Assembly: GCA_018712905.1 (NCBI GenBank)
Contig: DVGD01000277.1
Span: forward strand, 1 to 7,167
Source of the DNA: Candidatus Avoscillospira stercoripullorum
Lineage (GTDB): Bacteria; Bacillota; Clostridia; Oscillospirales; Oscillospiraceae
Direction of reading: 5' to 3'
DNA: 7,167 nt
Both the position numbers and the translations under genes were made by a program. The notes beneath the pieces are model-generated. The model had not been told where the DNA came from and searched no databases. It saw nothing but the letters and a program-made list of their open reading frames with translations. This document shows, one piece after another, positions 1 to 6,310 of the stretch. Numbering within the stretch: the stretch's first letter is position 1; the number at the start of each line of letters is the position of its first letter.

Positions 1-1701
1 TCCCTGGACGATTCCTACGAGGTATGGGGCGCGGTGGGCACCGACGCATGGAATCATGGAAAGTACCAAGAGCGCTACGCAGCCAACGCCGTCTATGATG
101 GAAGCGGCAATCTGATCGCGTGCAGCTGGGAACCGTTCTTTTATTTTGAAGCCCTCACTCCCACCCAATGGGAAAACGGCGAGGAGCGCTCTCAGGATCT
201 GGTGCGCGCCTTCTTTGACCCGGCATGCCTACAGGAGCAGGACGTCCTCCCCAACTTTCATTTTACCGTCTTCGCCCTGCGCGCCACCGGCGTGCGGGAG
301 GGAACAGACTTCCGCCTATCCAAGCTCGAATATGTGGATCGAGACGATTTCTGGGACTTGGACTATTCAGGCTCCTTCATGGTGTCCTGGCTGGTGGAGC
401 GCTACGATCTCTCCTGGCGGCTTCTCTATGAGGATCCCGACGCCCTCGCGCCGGGCGAAACGGCGGAGGTGCTCTACGCCGACTGGGCGGGCATTTGCTA
501 CTTGCCCGATTCTCCTGGCTTCACCCTGGACGACACCCGCTATGCCTCCCTGGCGGATTTCCTCGCCCAAGAAGCGCCGGGGCTGAAGGATGGCATGGGC
601 TTTGCCAGCGCCGATCCGTCAAACGATCATCTGCTCTACAGTGTGAGCTACTGCTATTCGGCAGAGGGGGAGACGTATTTTGGTTCCCTCTGTTTCCCGG
701 AGGACGGGCAGAAGATTCTCTATTATACCGTTTCCGCCGTCTATGCTACGCCCTGGAAGGAGGCCGTGCGGTCTCTTATTCCCACCTACTGGAAAACAGC
801 CGCCGCGGCGCTCCTGCTCACGCTGCTCCTCTGGCGCACGCTCCGCCGGGAGGTGGTGGCGCCTGTGGAAGAGACGGCAAAGTGCCTTTCCGGGGAGATC
901 ACCCAGCCCGAGACGGCGACCAGCTGGCACTGGCGGGAGCCGCAGCAGATTGCCCAGGGCTTATACCAGCAGCGGGAAGCGGAAAAGGAAGACAAGCTGG
1001 AGATCCATCGCCTTGAGGCCGCCCTGGACTACGCCAAATCCGCCGAGGAAGGGCGGCGGCAGCTGGTCTCCAACCTGGCGCACGAGCTCAAAACGCCCCT
1101 GGCCGTCATCCACAGCTATGCCGAAGGGCTCAAGGAGCACATTGCCGAGGACAAGCGGGAGAAGTACCTGTCCATCCTCCTCTCCGAGACGGAGCGCATG
1201 GACGCCATGGTGCTGGAAATGCTGGATCTCTCCAGGCTGGAGGCGGGAAAGGTGAAGCTCGCCCGGGACGCCTTCTCCCTGGGCGAGCTTGCCCGGGACA
1301 CCTTCGGGCGGCTGGAGCGCGCCATGGAGGCAAAAAACCTCACCCTCACCTGGGACATCCCGGAGCAAAGCGACGTGGTGGCCGACGAGGCGCGGATTGC
1401 CCAGGTCATGGAGAATTTCGCCACCAACGCCCTCAAATATACGCCCCCCGGTGGGAACATACACGCATCCATCACCCTCATCCAGGGCATGACGCGCTTT
1501 TCCCTCACCAACACCAGTCCGCCCCTCTCCAGCGAGGCTCTGGCGCACGTCTTCGACAGCTTCTACCGCGCCGACGATACCCGTGCAGGCCATGGCACCG
1601 GCCTGGGGCTTGCCATCGCCCGGCAGATTGTGGAGCTCCACGGCGGCAGCTGCCGGGCGGAAAACGTCCCCGGCGGCGTACGGTTTTCCTTCCAATTATA
1701 A
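1..1701 (+). CDS. Sensor histidine kinase of a two-component system, 5' end missing
   Basis: The reading frame is open from base 1, so the start lies upstream. 566 residues are visible, counted here from base 1. Residues 1 to about 260 form a large, probably extracytoplasmic sensor region that I do not recognise. It is followed by a hydrophobic membrane segment near 265-278 (KTAAAALLLTLLLW) and a weak HAMP-like stretch (VVAPVEETAKCLSGE, then EPQQIAQGLYQ). A coiled-coil-like helix leads to the HisKA H-box SNLAHELKTPLAV, with the phospho-acceptor His at 361 (codon 1081-1083). The HATPase domain shows the N-box NFATNALKYTPPGG, an F-box-like DSFYRAD and the G-box GTGLGLAIAR, so the catalytic core looks intact. 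By family, it autophosphorylates on His and passes phosphate to a response regulator, which is probably encoded just upstream and outside the window. The signal is unknown. The type resembles PhoR/VanS-like kinases. An in-frame GTG at 34 is not a credible start, because coding sequence precedes it and an N-terminal membrane anchor would be missing. Confidence 0.93.
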   Translation, partial: SLDDSYEVWGAVGTDAWNHGKYQERYAANAVYDGSGNLIACSWEPFFYFEALTPTQWENGEERSQDLVRAFFDPACLQEQDVLPNFHFTVFALRATGVREGTDFRLSKLEYVDRDDFWDLDYSGSFMVSWLVERYDLSWRLLYEDPDALAPGETAEVLYADWAGICYLPDSPGFTLDDTRYASLADFLAQEAPGLKDGMGFASADPSNDHLLYSVSYCYSAEGETYFGSLCFPEDGQKILYYTVSAVYATPWKEAVRSLIPTYWKTAAAALLLTLLLWRTLRREVVAPVEETAKCLSGEITQPETATSWHWREPQQIAQGLYQQREAEKEDKLEIHRLEAALDYAKSAEEGRRQLVSNLAHELKTPLAVIHSYAEGLKEHIAEDKREKYLSILLSETERMDAMVLEMLDLSRLEAGKVKLARDAFSLGELARDTFGRLERAMEAKNLTLTWDIPEQSDVVADEARIAQVMENFATNALKYTPPGGNIHASITLIQGMTRFSLTNTSPPLSSEALAHVFDSFYRADDTRAGHGTGLGLAIARQIVELHGGSCRAENVPGGVRFSFQL

Positions 1702-1703
1702 AA

Positions 1704-1748
1704 ATGCGCCCGGTTTTTTAGCGGCAACGCCGCCAAAACCGGGCGCAT
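1704..1748. terminator. Nested inverted-repeat terminator between convergent genes
   Basis: A perfect 14-bp inverted repeat pairs 1704-1717 (ATGCGCCCGGTTTT) with 1735-1748. Inside it a second small hairpin pairs 1721-1725 (GCGGC) with 1729-1733 around a 3-base loop. It fills most of the 54-bp gap between the kinase stop and the glpK stop, and the two genes converge. Read on the minus strand, the stem is followed by TTTTTATAATT, a good intrinsic terminator tail for the aminopeptidase-glpK transcript. Read on the plus strand it is followed by GGGATTCTC with no U-tract, so it is weaker for the kinase. Termination is inferred from structure. Confidence 0.8.
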
Positions 1749-1755
1749 GGGATTC

Positions 1756-3252
1756 TCATTCGTCTTTCGCCCAGCCGAAGGCGTATTTCACGGCCTTTTC
1801 CCAGCCCTTGAGGCGCTTTTCCCGCTCCGCCTGGCCGATGGAGGGGTAGAACACCCGGTCGATGGCGCGGTTTCGCAGCACGTCCGCAAGCCCCGTCCAA
1901 TAGCCCACGGCCAGACCGGCCAGGTACGCCGCGCCCATGGCGGTGGATTCCACGCACCGGGGACGCTGCACCGGCGCGCCGATGGTGTCGGCCTGCATCT
2001 GCATCAGAAGGTCGTTGGCCGAGGCGCCGCCGTCGGCATTGAGCGCCGAGAGGGTGATTCCGGAATCGGCGTTCATGGCGCGGAGAATGTCGGCGGTCTG
2101 GTAGGCGATGGATTCCAGCGTGGCGCGGACGATGTGGTACTTGTTGACGCCCCGGGTGAGGCCGACGATGGTGCCCCGGGCATAGGGATCCCAGTAGGGC
2201 GCGCCCAGGCCGGTGAAGGCGGGCACGATATAGCAGCCGTTGGTGTCGATCACCTTGGCGGCCATGTAGGCGCTGTCGGCAGCAGAGTCGATGAGGCGCA
2301 TCTCATCCCGCAGCCACTGTACCGCCGAGCCTGCTGAGAAGACCGACCCCTCCAATGCGTAGGTCACCTGGCCGTCCAAGCCCCAGGCGATGGTGGTGAC
2401 CAGGCCGTTTTTCGAAATGACCGGGGTATCGCCGGTGTTCATCAGCAAAAAGCAGCCGGTACCGTATGTATTCTTGGCTTCGCCGGCAGAGAAACAAGTC
2501 TGACCAAAGAGGGCGGCCTGCTGGTCGCCCGCCGCGCCGGCAATGGGGATGGCGCCGCCAAAGAGGGACGGGTCGGTCTCGCCATAGATGCCGCTGGAGG
2601 GCATCACCTGCGGCAGCATGGACGCAGGGATCTGGAGTTCCCGGAGGATATCCTCGTCCCAGGTGAGGGTATGGATGTTAAAGAGCATGGTGCGCGAGGC
2701 ATTGGAGTAGTCGGTCACGTGCACCTTGCCGCCGGTGAGCTTCCAGATGAGCCAGGTCTCCACGGTGCCGAAGAGCAGCTCCCCGGCCTCGGCGCGCTCC
2801 CGGGCGCCGGGAACGTTTTCCAAAATCCAGTGGAGTTTGGTGGCTGAGAAGTAGGCGTCCACCACCAGGCCGGTCTTCTCCCGGATGGTCTCGGTGAGGC
2901 CGCGGTCTTTGAGGGCGTCGCAGTAGTCCGCCGTGCGGCGGCACTGCCAGACAATGGCTCTGCCCACCGGCTCACCGGTCTTGCGATCCCAGACCACAGT
3001 GGTCTCCCGCTGGTTGGTGATGCCGATGGCGGCGATGTTCTCGGCCTTGGCGTCCACCTGGCTCATGGCCTCCACGGCCGTGCCCAGCATGGTGGACCAG
3101 ATCTCCTGGGCGTTGTGCTCCACCCAGCCGGGCTGGGGGAAATATTGGGTAAATTCCTTCTGCGCCATGGCACAGATGTCGCCCTGGCGGTTGAAGAGAA
3201 TGCAGCGGTTACTGGTGGTGCCGGCGTCCAAAGCCATGATATAGCTTGCCAT
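1756..3252 (-). CDS. glpK: Glycerol kinase
   Basis: A full-length FGGY-family kinase of 498 residues (E. coli GlpK is about 500) that phosphorylates glycerol to sn-glycerol 3-phosphate with ATP in the cytoplasm. Visible marks are the N-terminal phosphate loop ALDAGTTSNR (7-16), the substrate-site segments WVEHNAQEIW (43-52) and ITNQRETTVVWDR (78-90), the FGGY signature 1 region YFSATKLHWILEN (134-146), TDYSNASRTMLFNIHTL (180-196), the catalytic-base region AGDQQAALFGQ with Asp243, NTYGTGCFLLMNTG (261-274), the second FGGY signature starting GTIVGLTRG (360-368), and DGGAS (407-411) in the C-terminal nucleotide domain. The start is ATG at 3252 with AAGGAGG at 3265-3259 and a 6-base spacer. It lies 19 bp downstream of the M18 aminopeptidase on the same strand and is probably co-transcribed with it. 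No glpF, glpD or glpO is next to it in the window. The activation-loop position that is His in HPr-regulated Firmicute GlpKs appears to be Ser229 here. Confidence 0.97.
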   Translation of the reverse strand: MASYIMALDAGTTSNRCILFNRQGDICAMAQKEFTQYFPQPGWVEHNAQEIWSTMLGTAVEAMSQVDAKAENIAAIGITNQRETTVVWDRKTGEPVGRAIVWQCRRTADYCDALKDRGLTETIREKTGLVVDAYFSATKLHWILENVPGARERAEAGELLFGTVETWLIWKLTGGKVHVTDYSNASRTMLFNIHTLTWDEDILRELQIPASMLPQVMPSSGIYGETDPSLFGGAIPIAGAAGDQQAALFGQTCFSAGEAKNTYGTGCFLLMNTGDTPVISKNGLVTTIAWGLDGQVTYALEGSVFSAGSAVQWLRDEMRLIDSAADSAYMAAKVIDTNGCYIVPAFTGLGAPYWDPYARGTIVGLTRGVNKYHIVRATLESIAYQTADILRAMNADSGITLSALNADGGASANDLLMQMQADTIGAPVQRPRCVESTAMGAAYLAGLAVGYWTGLADVLRNRAIDRVFYPSIGQAEREKRLKGWEKAVKYAFGWAKDE

Positions 3253-3258
3253 GGGGTT

Positions 3259-3265
3259 CCTCCTT
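3259..3265 (-). promoter_or_regulatory. Ribosome binding site of glpK
   Basis: AAGGAGG on the minus strand, 6 bases before the ATG at 3252. It lies in the 19-bp gap after the aminopeptidase stop codon at 3274-3272, so glpK has its own strong translation start although it shares a transcript. Confidence 0.85.
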
Positions 3266-3271
3266 CTCCGT

Positions 3272-4552
3272 TTAGCCCAGGGTGACGTTCTCGCCCTGGA
3301 TGGTCAGCGCCGTCTCGTAGCAGGCGGCCACGGCGCGCACAAAATGCTCCACGTCCCTTGCGCCGATGGTCTCCAGGCTTGCGTGCATGGAGAGCTGCGC
3401 CATGCCGATGTCCACGGTCAAGATGGGCGTCTTGGTGGCGGCAATATTGCCCAGGGTGGAGCCGCCGGCCTGGTCGGGACGGTTGGCATAGCGCTGCACC
3501 GGCACCTTCGCCCGGCGGCAGATCTCGGTGAAGATGGCGGCGGCCATGCCGTCGGTGGCATAGCGCGGAGAGTGCTTGACCACCACGCCCTCGCCCAGCA
3601 TGGGCGCATCGATGGCGTCGGCCAGCTCGGGGTGGTTGGGATGGATTCCGTGGCCATTGTCACAGGAGAGGGAAAAGCTGTTGGCGAGAAGCTGCCGGTG
3701 GCCGTCCTTGGAGAAGCCCAGCGCCCGGGAAATGGCGCGGAGGGTATCAGGCAGGAAGGACGAGGCTGCGCCAAACATGGTCTCCGAGCCGATCTCTTCG
3801 TGGTTGAAGATTCCCAGAACCGGAATGGCGCTGCTCTCCTTGGCCATGAGGAAGCCCTGGGTGCAGGCAAAGCAGCAGGCCAGATCGTCCAGCCGCGGCG
3901 CGGAGAAGAGCTCCCCGTCCCTGCCCCAGGCAAAGGGCTCCTGGCCGTGATAGACGAAGAGGTCGGAGGAGAGGATCTCGTCCTCCCGGCATCCGGCCGC
4001 TGCCGCCACCTGGGCGCGGAAGCGACCCTTGTCCTCCCCCAGTCCGTAGAGGGGATAGAAGTCCCGGGCAAAGTCGAACTTGCCGCCGCTGCCGGCCTCG
4101 CGGTTTAAGTGGATGGCCACGCTGGGAATGAGCACTTGCCGGGAACCCAGGTCGATGAGCCGCGCCTGAATGCCTTGGGGCGTGCGCACCAGCACCCGGC
4201 CGGAGATGCCCAAGGGGCGATCAAGCCAGCTGCCGGGGAGCATGCCGCCGTAGCGCTCACAGCTCAGGCGGGTGAAACGCCCAGAGAGCGCCGGTTCCTC
4301 GCGGAGCTTAAAGCAGGGTGAATCGCTGTGGCTGGCCGTGATGGTAAACCCGGTGGCTGTCCCCTCCGGCACCCGAAAGGCCAGGAGCGACGTGCCGCCC
4401 AGGGTGAGATAGTATGTTCCACCCCCGCGCAGGGAAAAGCTGCCGGGACTCAGGCGGGTGAAGCCAGCATCCTCCAAAAGCGCGGCCACCGTGGCCACAG
4501 CATGGTAACAGTCCGGGCTCTTCTGTAAAAAATAAGCCAGGGAATTTAACAT
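3272..4552 (-). CDS. apeB: M18 family aminopeptidase (aspartyl aminopeptidase type)
   Basis: A complete 426-residue dinuclear-metal peptidase, the usual length for bacterial M18 type 2 enzymes. The family removes N-terminal residues, often acidic ones, from peptides in the cytoplasm and usually forms large oligomers. The M18 metal and catalytic segments appear in order: ASHSDSP (73-79, ligand His75), PRLDDLACCF (219-228, bridging Asp222), FNHEEIGSE (249-257, catalytic Glu252 and ligand Glu253), SCDNGHGIHPNHPEL (296-310, ligand Asp298) and LSMHASLE (387-394, ligand His390). The N-terminal segment FLQKSPDCYHAVATV is also typical. Residue roles are assigned by analogy with characterised M18 enzymes. 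The start is ATG at 4552 with AGGAGG at 4566-4561 and an 8-base spacer. It is the first gene of the minus-strand pair with glpK and is divergent from the pyrophosphatase gene. Peptide trimming has no obvious metabolic link to glycerol kinase. The apeB symbol is less certain than the family. Confidence 0.95.
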   Translation of the reverse strand: MLNSLAYFLQKSPDCYHAVATVAALLEDAGFTRLSPGSFSLRGGGTYYLTLGGTSLLAFRVPEGTATGFTITASHSDSPCFKLREEPALSGRFTRLSCERYGGMLPGSWLDRPLGISGRVLVRTPQGIQARLIDLGSRQVLIPSVAIHLNREAGSGGKFDFARDFYPLYGLGEDKGRFRAQVAAAAGCREDEILSSDLFVYHGQEPFAWGRDGELFSAPRLDDLACCFACTQGFLMAKESSAIPVLGIFNHEEIGSETMFGAASSFLPDTLRAISRALGFSKDGHRQLLANSFSLSCDNGHGIHPNHPELADAIDAPMLGEGVVVKHSPRYATDGMAAAIFTEICRRAKVPVQRYANRPDQAGGSTLGNIAATKTPILTVDIGMAQLSMHASLETIGARDVEHFVRAVAACYETALTIQGENVTLG

Positions 4553-4560
4553 GGGTTTAA

Positions 4561-4566
4561 CCTCCT
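4561..4566 (-). promoter_or_regulatory. Ribosome binding site of the M18 aminopeptidase
   Basis: AGGAGG on the minus strand, 8 bases before the ATG at 4552. It supports that start, and it lies just downstream of the proposed minus-strand transcription start near 4581, giving a leader of about 30 bases. Confidence 0.8.
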
Positions 4567-4587
4567 GCTGCGGAAAATCTTGAGGTT

Positions 4588-4596
4588 AGTATATCA
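4588..4596 (-). promoter_or_regulatory. Extended -10 promoter for the aminopeptidase-glpK unit
   Basis: The minus strand reads TGATATACT: the TGn extension plus the -10 hexamer TATACT (4593-4588). The sequence 17 bp upstream (TATCAC) is a poor -35, as extended -10 promoters tolerate. Transcription would start near 4581, about 30 bases before the ATG at 4552. Inferred from sigma-A consensus only. Confidence 0.6.
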
Positions 4597-4611
4597 CATT
4601 CTGGCAAAATG

Positions 4612-4620
4612 TGATATACT
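4612..4620 (+). promoter_or_regulatory. Extended -10 promoter for the pyrophosphatase gene
   Basis: The plus strand reads TGATATACT with the -10 hexamer TATACT at 4615-4620, the mirror image of the minus-strand promoter. The candidate -35 (TATCAC, 4592-4597) is poor and overlaps the opposing -10. Transcription would start near 4627, only a few bases before the AAGGAGG at 4631, giving a very short leader of about 19 bases. Inferred from consensus only. Confidence 0.6.
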
Positions 4621-4630
4621 AGTTTCTGAA

Positions 4631-4637
4631 AAGGAGG
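4631..4637 (+). promoter_or_regulatory. Ribosome binding site that fixes a TTG start
   Basis: AAGGAGG lies 8 bases before TTG at 4646-4648. This strong site decides the pyrophosphatase start. The frame stays open upstream to a TTG at 4580, but that would place the inverted repeat and the promoter inside the coding region and has no ribosome binding site at a usable distance. Confidence 0.85.
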
Positions 4638-4645
4638 GAAGACTC

Positions 4646-6262
4646 TTGGATCCGATCTATGTAACCGGCCACCGCAACCCGGACACAGATTCCATCGTGT
4701 CTGCCATCGCCTACGCGGCACTGCGCAACTCTCTGGGCGACCGGGAGTTTGTGGCTGCCCGCTTGGGACATATCAGCGACGAAACCCACCGCATCCTGGA
4801 GCGATTTGATTTTCAGCCGCCGATGCTCATCAGCACCATGCGCACCCAGGTGCGCGACCTGGACTACGACATGCCCCCTGCCCTGGCTGCCGGCGTGACC
4901 ATTGCCCGCGCCTGGGAGGCGCTCCAGGCCAACCACAATATCCCCGGCATCCCCGTCACCGACGAGGAGGGGCACCTCTTCGGCATGGTGTCCCCCGCGG
5001 AGATCGCCGACTTTGACATGGAGGTCACCTCCGGCGCCCAGGCTGAGCGCATTCCGGTGTTCAACCTCCTGAGCGTGCTGGAGGGGCAGATCCTCAACGA
5101 AAATGGCAATCTCGTGGACGTAGTCTCCGGTGAGGTGTGCATCGCCCTGCCCCAGGCCAGGGAAAACCTGCTCTTCCACGGCCAGGATTCCATCGTCATC
5201 TGCGGCAATCAGCCGGAGATGGTGCGGCGTGCCATGGAGGAAAACGTCAGCTGCCTCATCATCTGCCAGGCGGAGTTCCCCGAGGAGCTTCGCAATGTTC
5301 CCACGAAGACGTGCATCATCTCCACGCCCTTCGACGCCGTGCGCACCGCCCGGCTCATCTACCATGCCATTCCCGTGGATCGCATTTGCCGCCGGGAAGG
5401 GCTGGAGTGCTTCCACCTGGACGATTTTCTCGACGACGTCCAGGAGGTTGTCTCCAAGAGCCGCCACCGGAACTACCCCATTCTCGATGAAAACGAAAAA
5501 GTCGTGGGCACCCTCTCCCGGTTCCATCTGCTGCGCCCGAGGCGCAAGCGGGTGGTGCTGGTGGATCACAACGAGGCTGCCCAGTCGGTACGGGGGCTCA
5601 ACCAGGCCGAGATCGTGGAGATCATCGACCACCACCGCCTGGCCGACATTCAGACGTCGCAGCCCATCTACTTCCGCAACGACGTGGTGGGCTCCACGGC
5701 CACCATCATCTCCGGCATGTATCAGGAGCGCGGCCTCATGCCCTCAAGCAAGCTGGCAGGACTCTTGGCCGCCGCCATCGTCTCCGACACGGTCATGTTC
5801 AAGTCCCCCACCTGCACCGAGCGGGATCACCGCATGGCCGAGCGCATGGCGCGCATCGGCGGTCTCAACCTCGACGAGCTGGGGCAGTTCATCTTCGCCG
5901 AGAACAGCAACCTGGAAAAGCCCGCCGAGGAGCTGCTGCTCACCGACTTCAAGGACTTCCACATCGCCGAGCACTACCTGGGCGTGAGCCAGATTACCTG
6001 CGTGGACTCCGAGAAGCTCATGTCCCGCCAGGAGGAATTCCTGGCGGTGATGCAAAAGCTCATGGAGGAGCGCAGCTATTCCATGATGATCCTCATGCTC
6101 ACCGACGTGCTGGCCGAGGGCTCCCACCTCCTCTACCTGGGAGACGAGGAGATCTTCCGCCAGGCCTTCAACACAGAGCTCAAGTCTCACGCCTGCTTCC
6201 TGCCCGGGATCGTCTCCCGGAAAAAACAGGTCATCCCCATGCTCACCGCATTGTGGGGCTAA
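4646..6262 (+). CDS. Mn-dependent family II inorganic pyrophosphatase with CBS-DRTGG-CBS inserts
   Basis: A 538-residue protein (PpaC type with regulatory inserts) that hydrolyses PPi to two phosphates in the cytoplasm and drives biosynthetic reactions. The DHH domain is split. Its N-terminal part has VTGHRNPDTDS (metal ligands His9, Asp13, Asp15). After the insert come VLVDHNE (Asp307), EIIDHH (Asp328-His330) and IVSDTVMF (Asp381). The C-terminal DHHA2 domain ends with SRKKQVIP (Arg525, Lys526), the substrate-binding motif. Between the DHH halves lie a CBS domain (about 65-127), a DRTGG-like domain (about 138-240) and a second CBS domain (about 242-297, with RNYPILDENEKVVGTLSRFHLL). Canonical family II enzymes of about 310 residues lack this insert. 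In characterised CBS-pyrophosphatases the CBS pair binds adenine nucleotides: AMP and ADP inhibit, ATP or diadenosine polyphosphates activate. I infer the same here. All expected catalytic residues are present. The start is TTG, chosen for the AAGGAGG at 4631-4637. It is monocistronic, with its own promoter and terminator. Confidence 0.95.
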   Translation: MDPIYVTGHRNPDTDSIVSAIAYAALRNSLGDREFVAARLGHISDETHRILERFDFQPPMLISTMRTQVRDLDYDMPPALAAGVTIARAWEALQANHNIPGIPVTDEEGHLFGMVSPAEIADFDMEVTSGAQAERIPVFNLLSVLEGQILNENGNLVDVVSGEVCIALPQARENLLFHGQDSIVICGNQPEMVRRAMEENVSCLIICQAEFPEELRNVPTKTCIISTPFDAVRTARLIYHAIPVDRICRREGLECFHLDDFLDDVQEVVSKSRHRNYPILDENEKVVGTLSRFHLLRPRRKRVVLVDHNEAAQSVRGLNQAEIVEIIDHHRLADIQTSQPIYFRNDVVGSTATIISGMYQERGLMPSSKLAGLLAAAIVSDTVMFKSPTCTERDHRMAERMARIGGLNLDELGQFIFAENSNLEKPAEELLLTDFKDFHIAEHYLGVSQITCVDSEKLMSRQEEFLAVMQKLMEERSYSMMILMLTDVLAEGSHLLYLGDEEIFRQAFNTELKSHACFLPGIVSRKKQVIPMLTALWG

Positions 6263-6268
6263 GGCACA

Positions 6269-6307
6269 AAAATTCCCCGATTCGGTATGGACGAATCGGG
6301 GAATTTT
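6269..6307. terminator. Bidirectional intrinsic terminator
   Basis: A perfect 16-bp inverted repeat pairs 6269-6284 (AAAATTCCCCGATTCG) with 6292-6307 around a 7-base loop (GTATGGA). The arms end in TTTT on the plus strand and TTTTT on the minus strand, giving U-tails both ways. It lies in the 48-bp gap between the convergent pyrophosphatase stop (6262) and decarboxylase-family stop (6311), so it probably ends both transcripts. Confidence 0.9.
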
Positions 6308-6310
6308 ACG

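Larger units (their letters stand above)
4587..4621. repeat. Perfect 14-bp inverted repeat in the divergent intergenic region
   Basis: 4587-4600 (TAGTATATCACATT) is the exact reverse complement of 4608-4621, with a 7-base spacer (CTGGCAA). It is AT-rich in otherwise GC-rich DNA and sits between the divergent aminopeptidase and pyrophosphatase start codons. There is no U-tract, and it lies upstream of both genes, so it is not a terminator. It may act as a twin promoter, as an operator for a dimeric regulator, or as both. Confidence 0.85.

Noticed and set aside
1747..2337. 196-codon plus-strand open frame opposite glpK
   Set aside because: Overlaps the terminator and the glpK coding strand. 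No motif or ribosome binding site, so it is a shadow frame.
3251..4108. 285-codon plus-strand open frame opposite the M18 aminopeptidase
   Set aside because: Antisense shadow of a well-supported gene. It has no recognisable domain, and its composition is Gly/Ala/His/Val-rich.
4594..4614. TCACA-N11-TGTGA resembling a CRP/FNR-type site
   Set aside because: The half-sites are in reversed order (CRP needs TGTGA-N6-TCACA) and the spacing is wrong. They are explained by the symmetry of the twin promoter.
4580..4645. Upstream extension of the pyrophosphatase to a TTG at 4580
   Set aside because: It would translate through the inverted repeat and the promoter, has no ribosome binding site at a proper distance, and adds 22 residues before the family-typical N-terminus DPIYVTGHRNPDTDS.
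4619..5635. 338-codon minus-strand open frame opposite the pyrophosphatase
   Set aside because: It lies wholly antisense to a gene with full conserved motifs. Its translation is His/Val/Gly-rich low-complexity sequence typical of antisense GC-rich coding DNA, and no family is recognisable.
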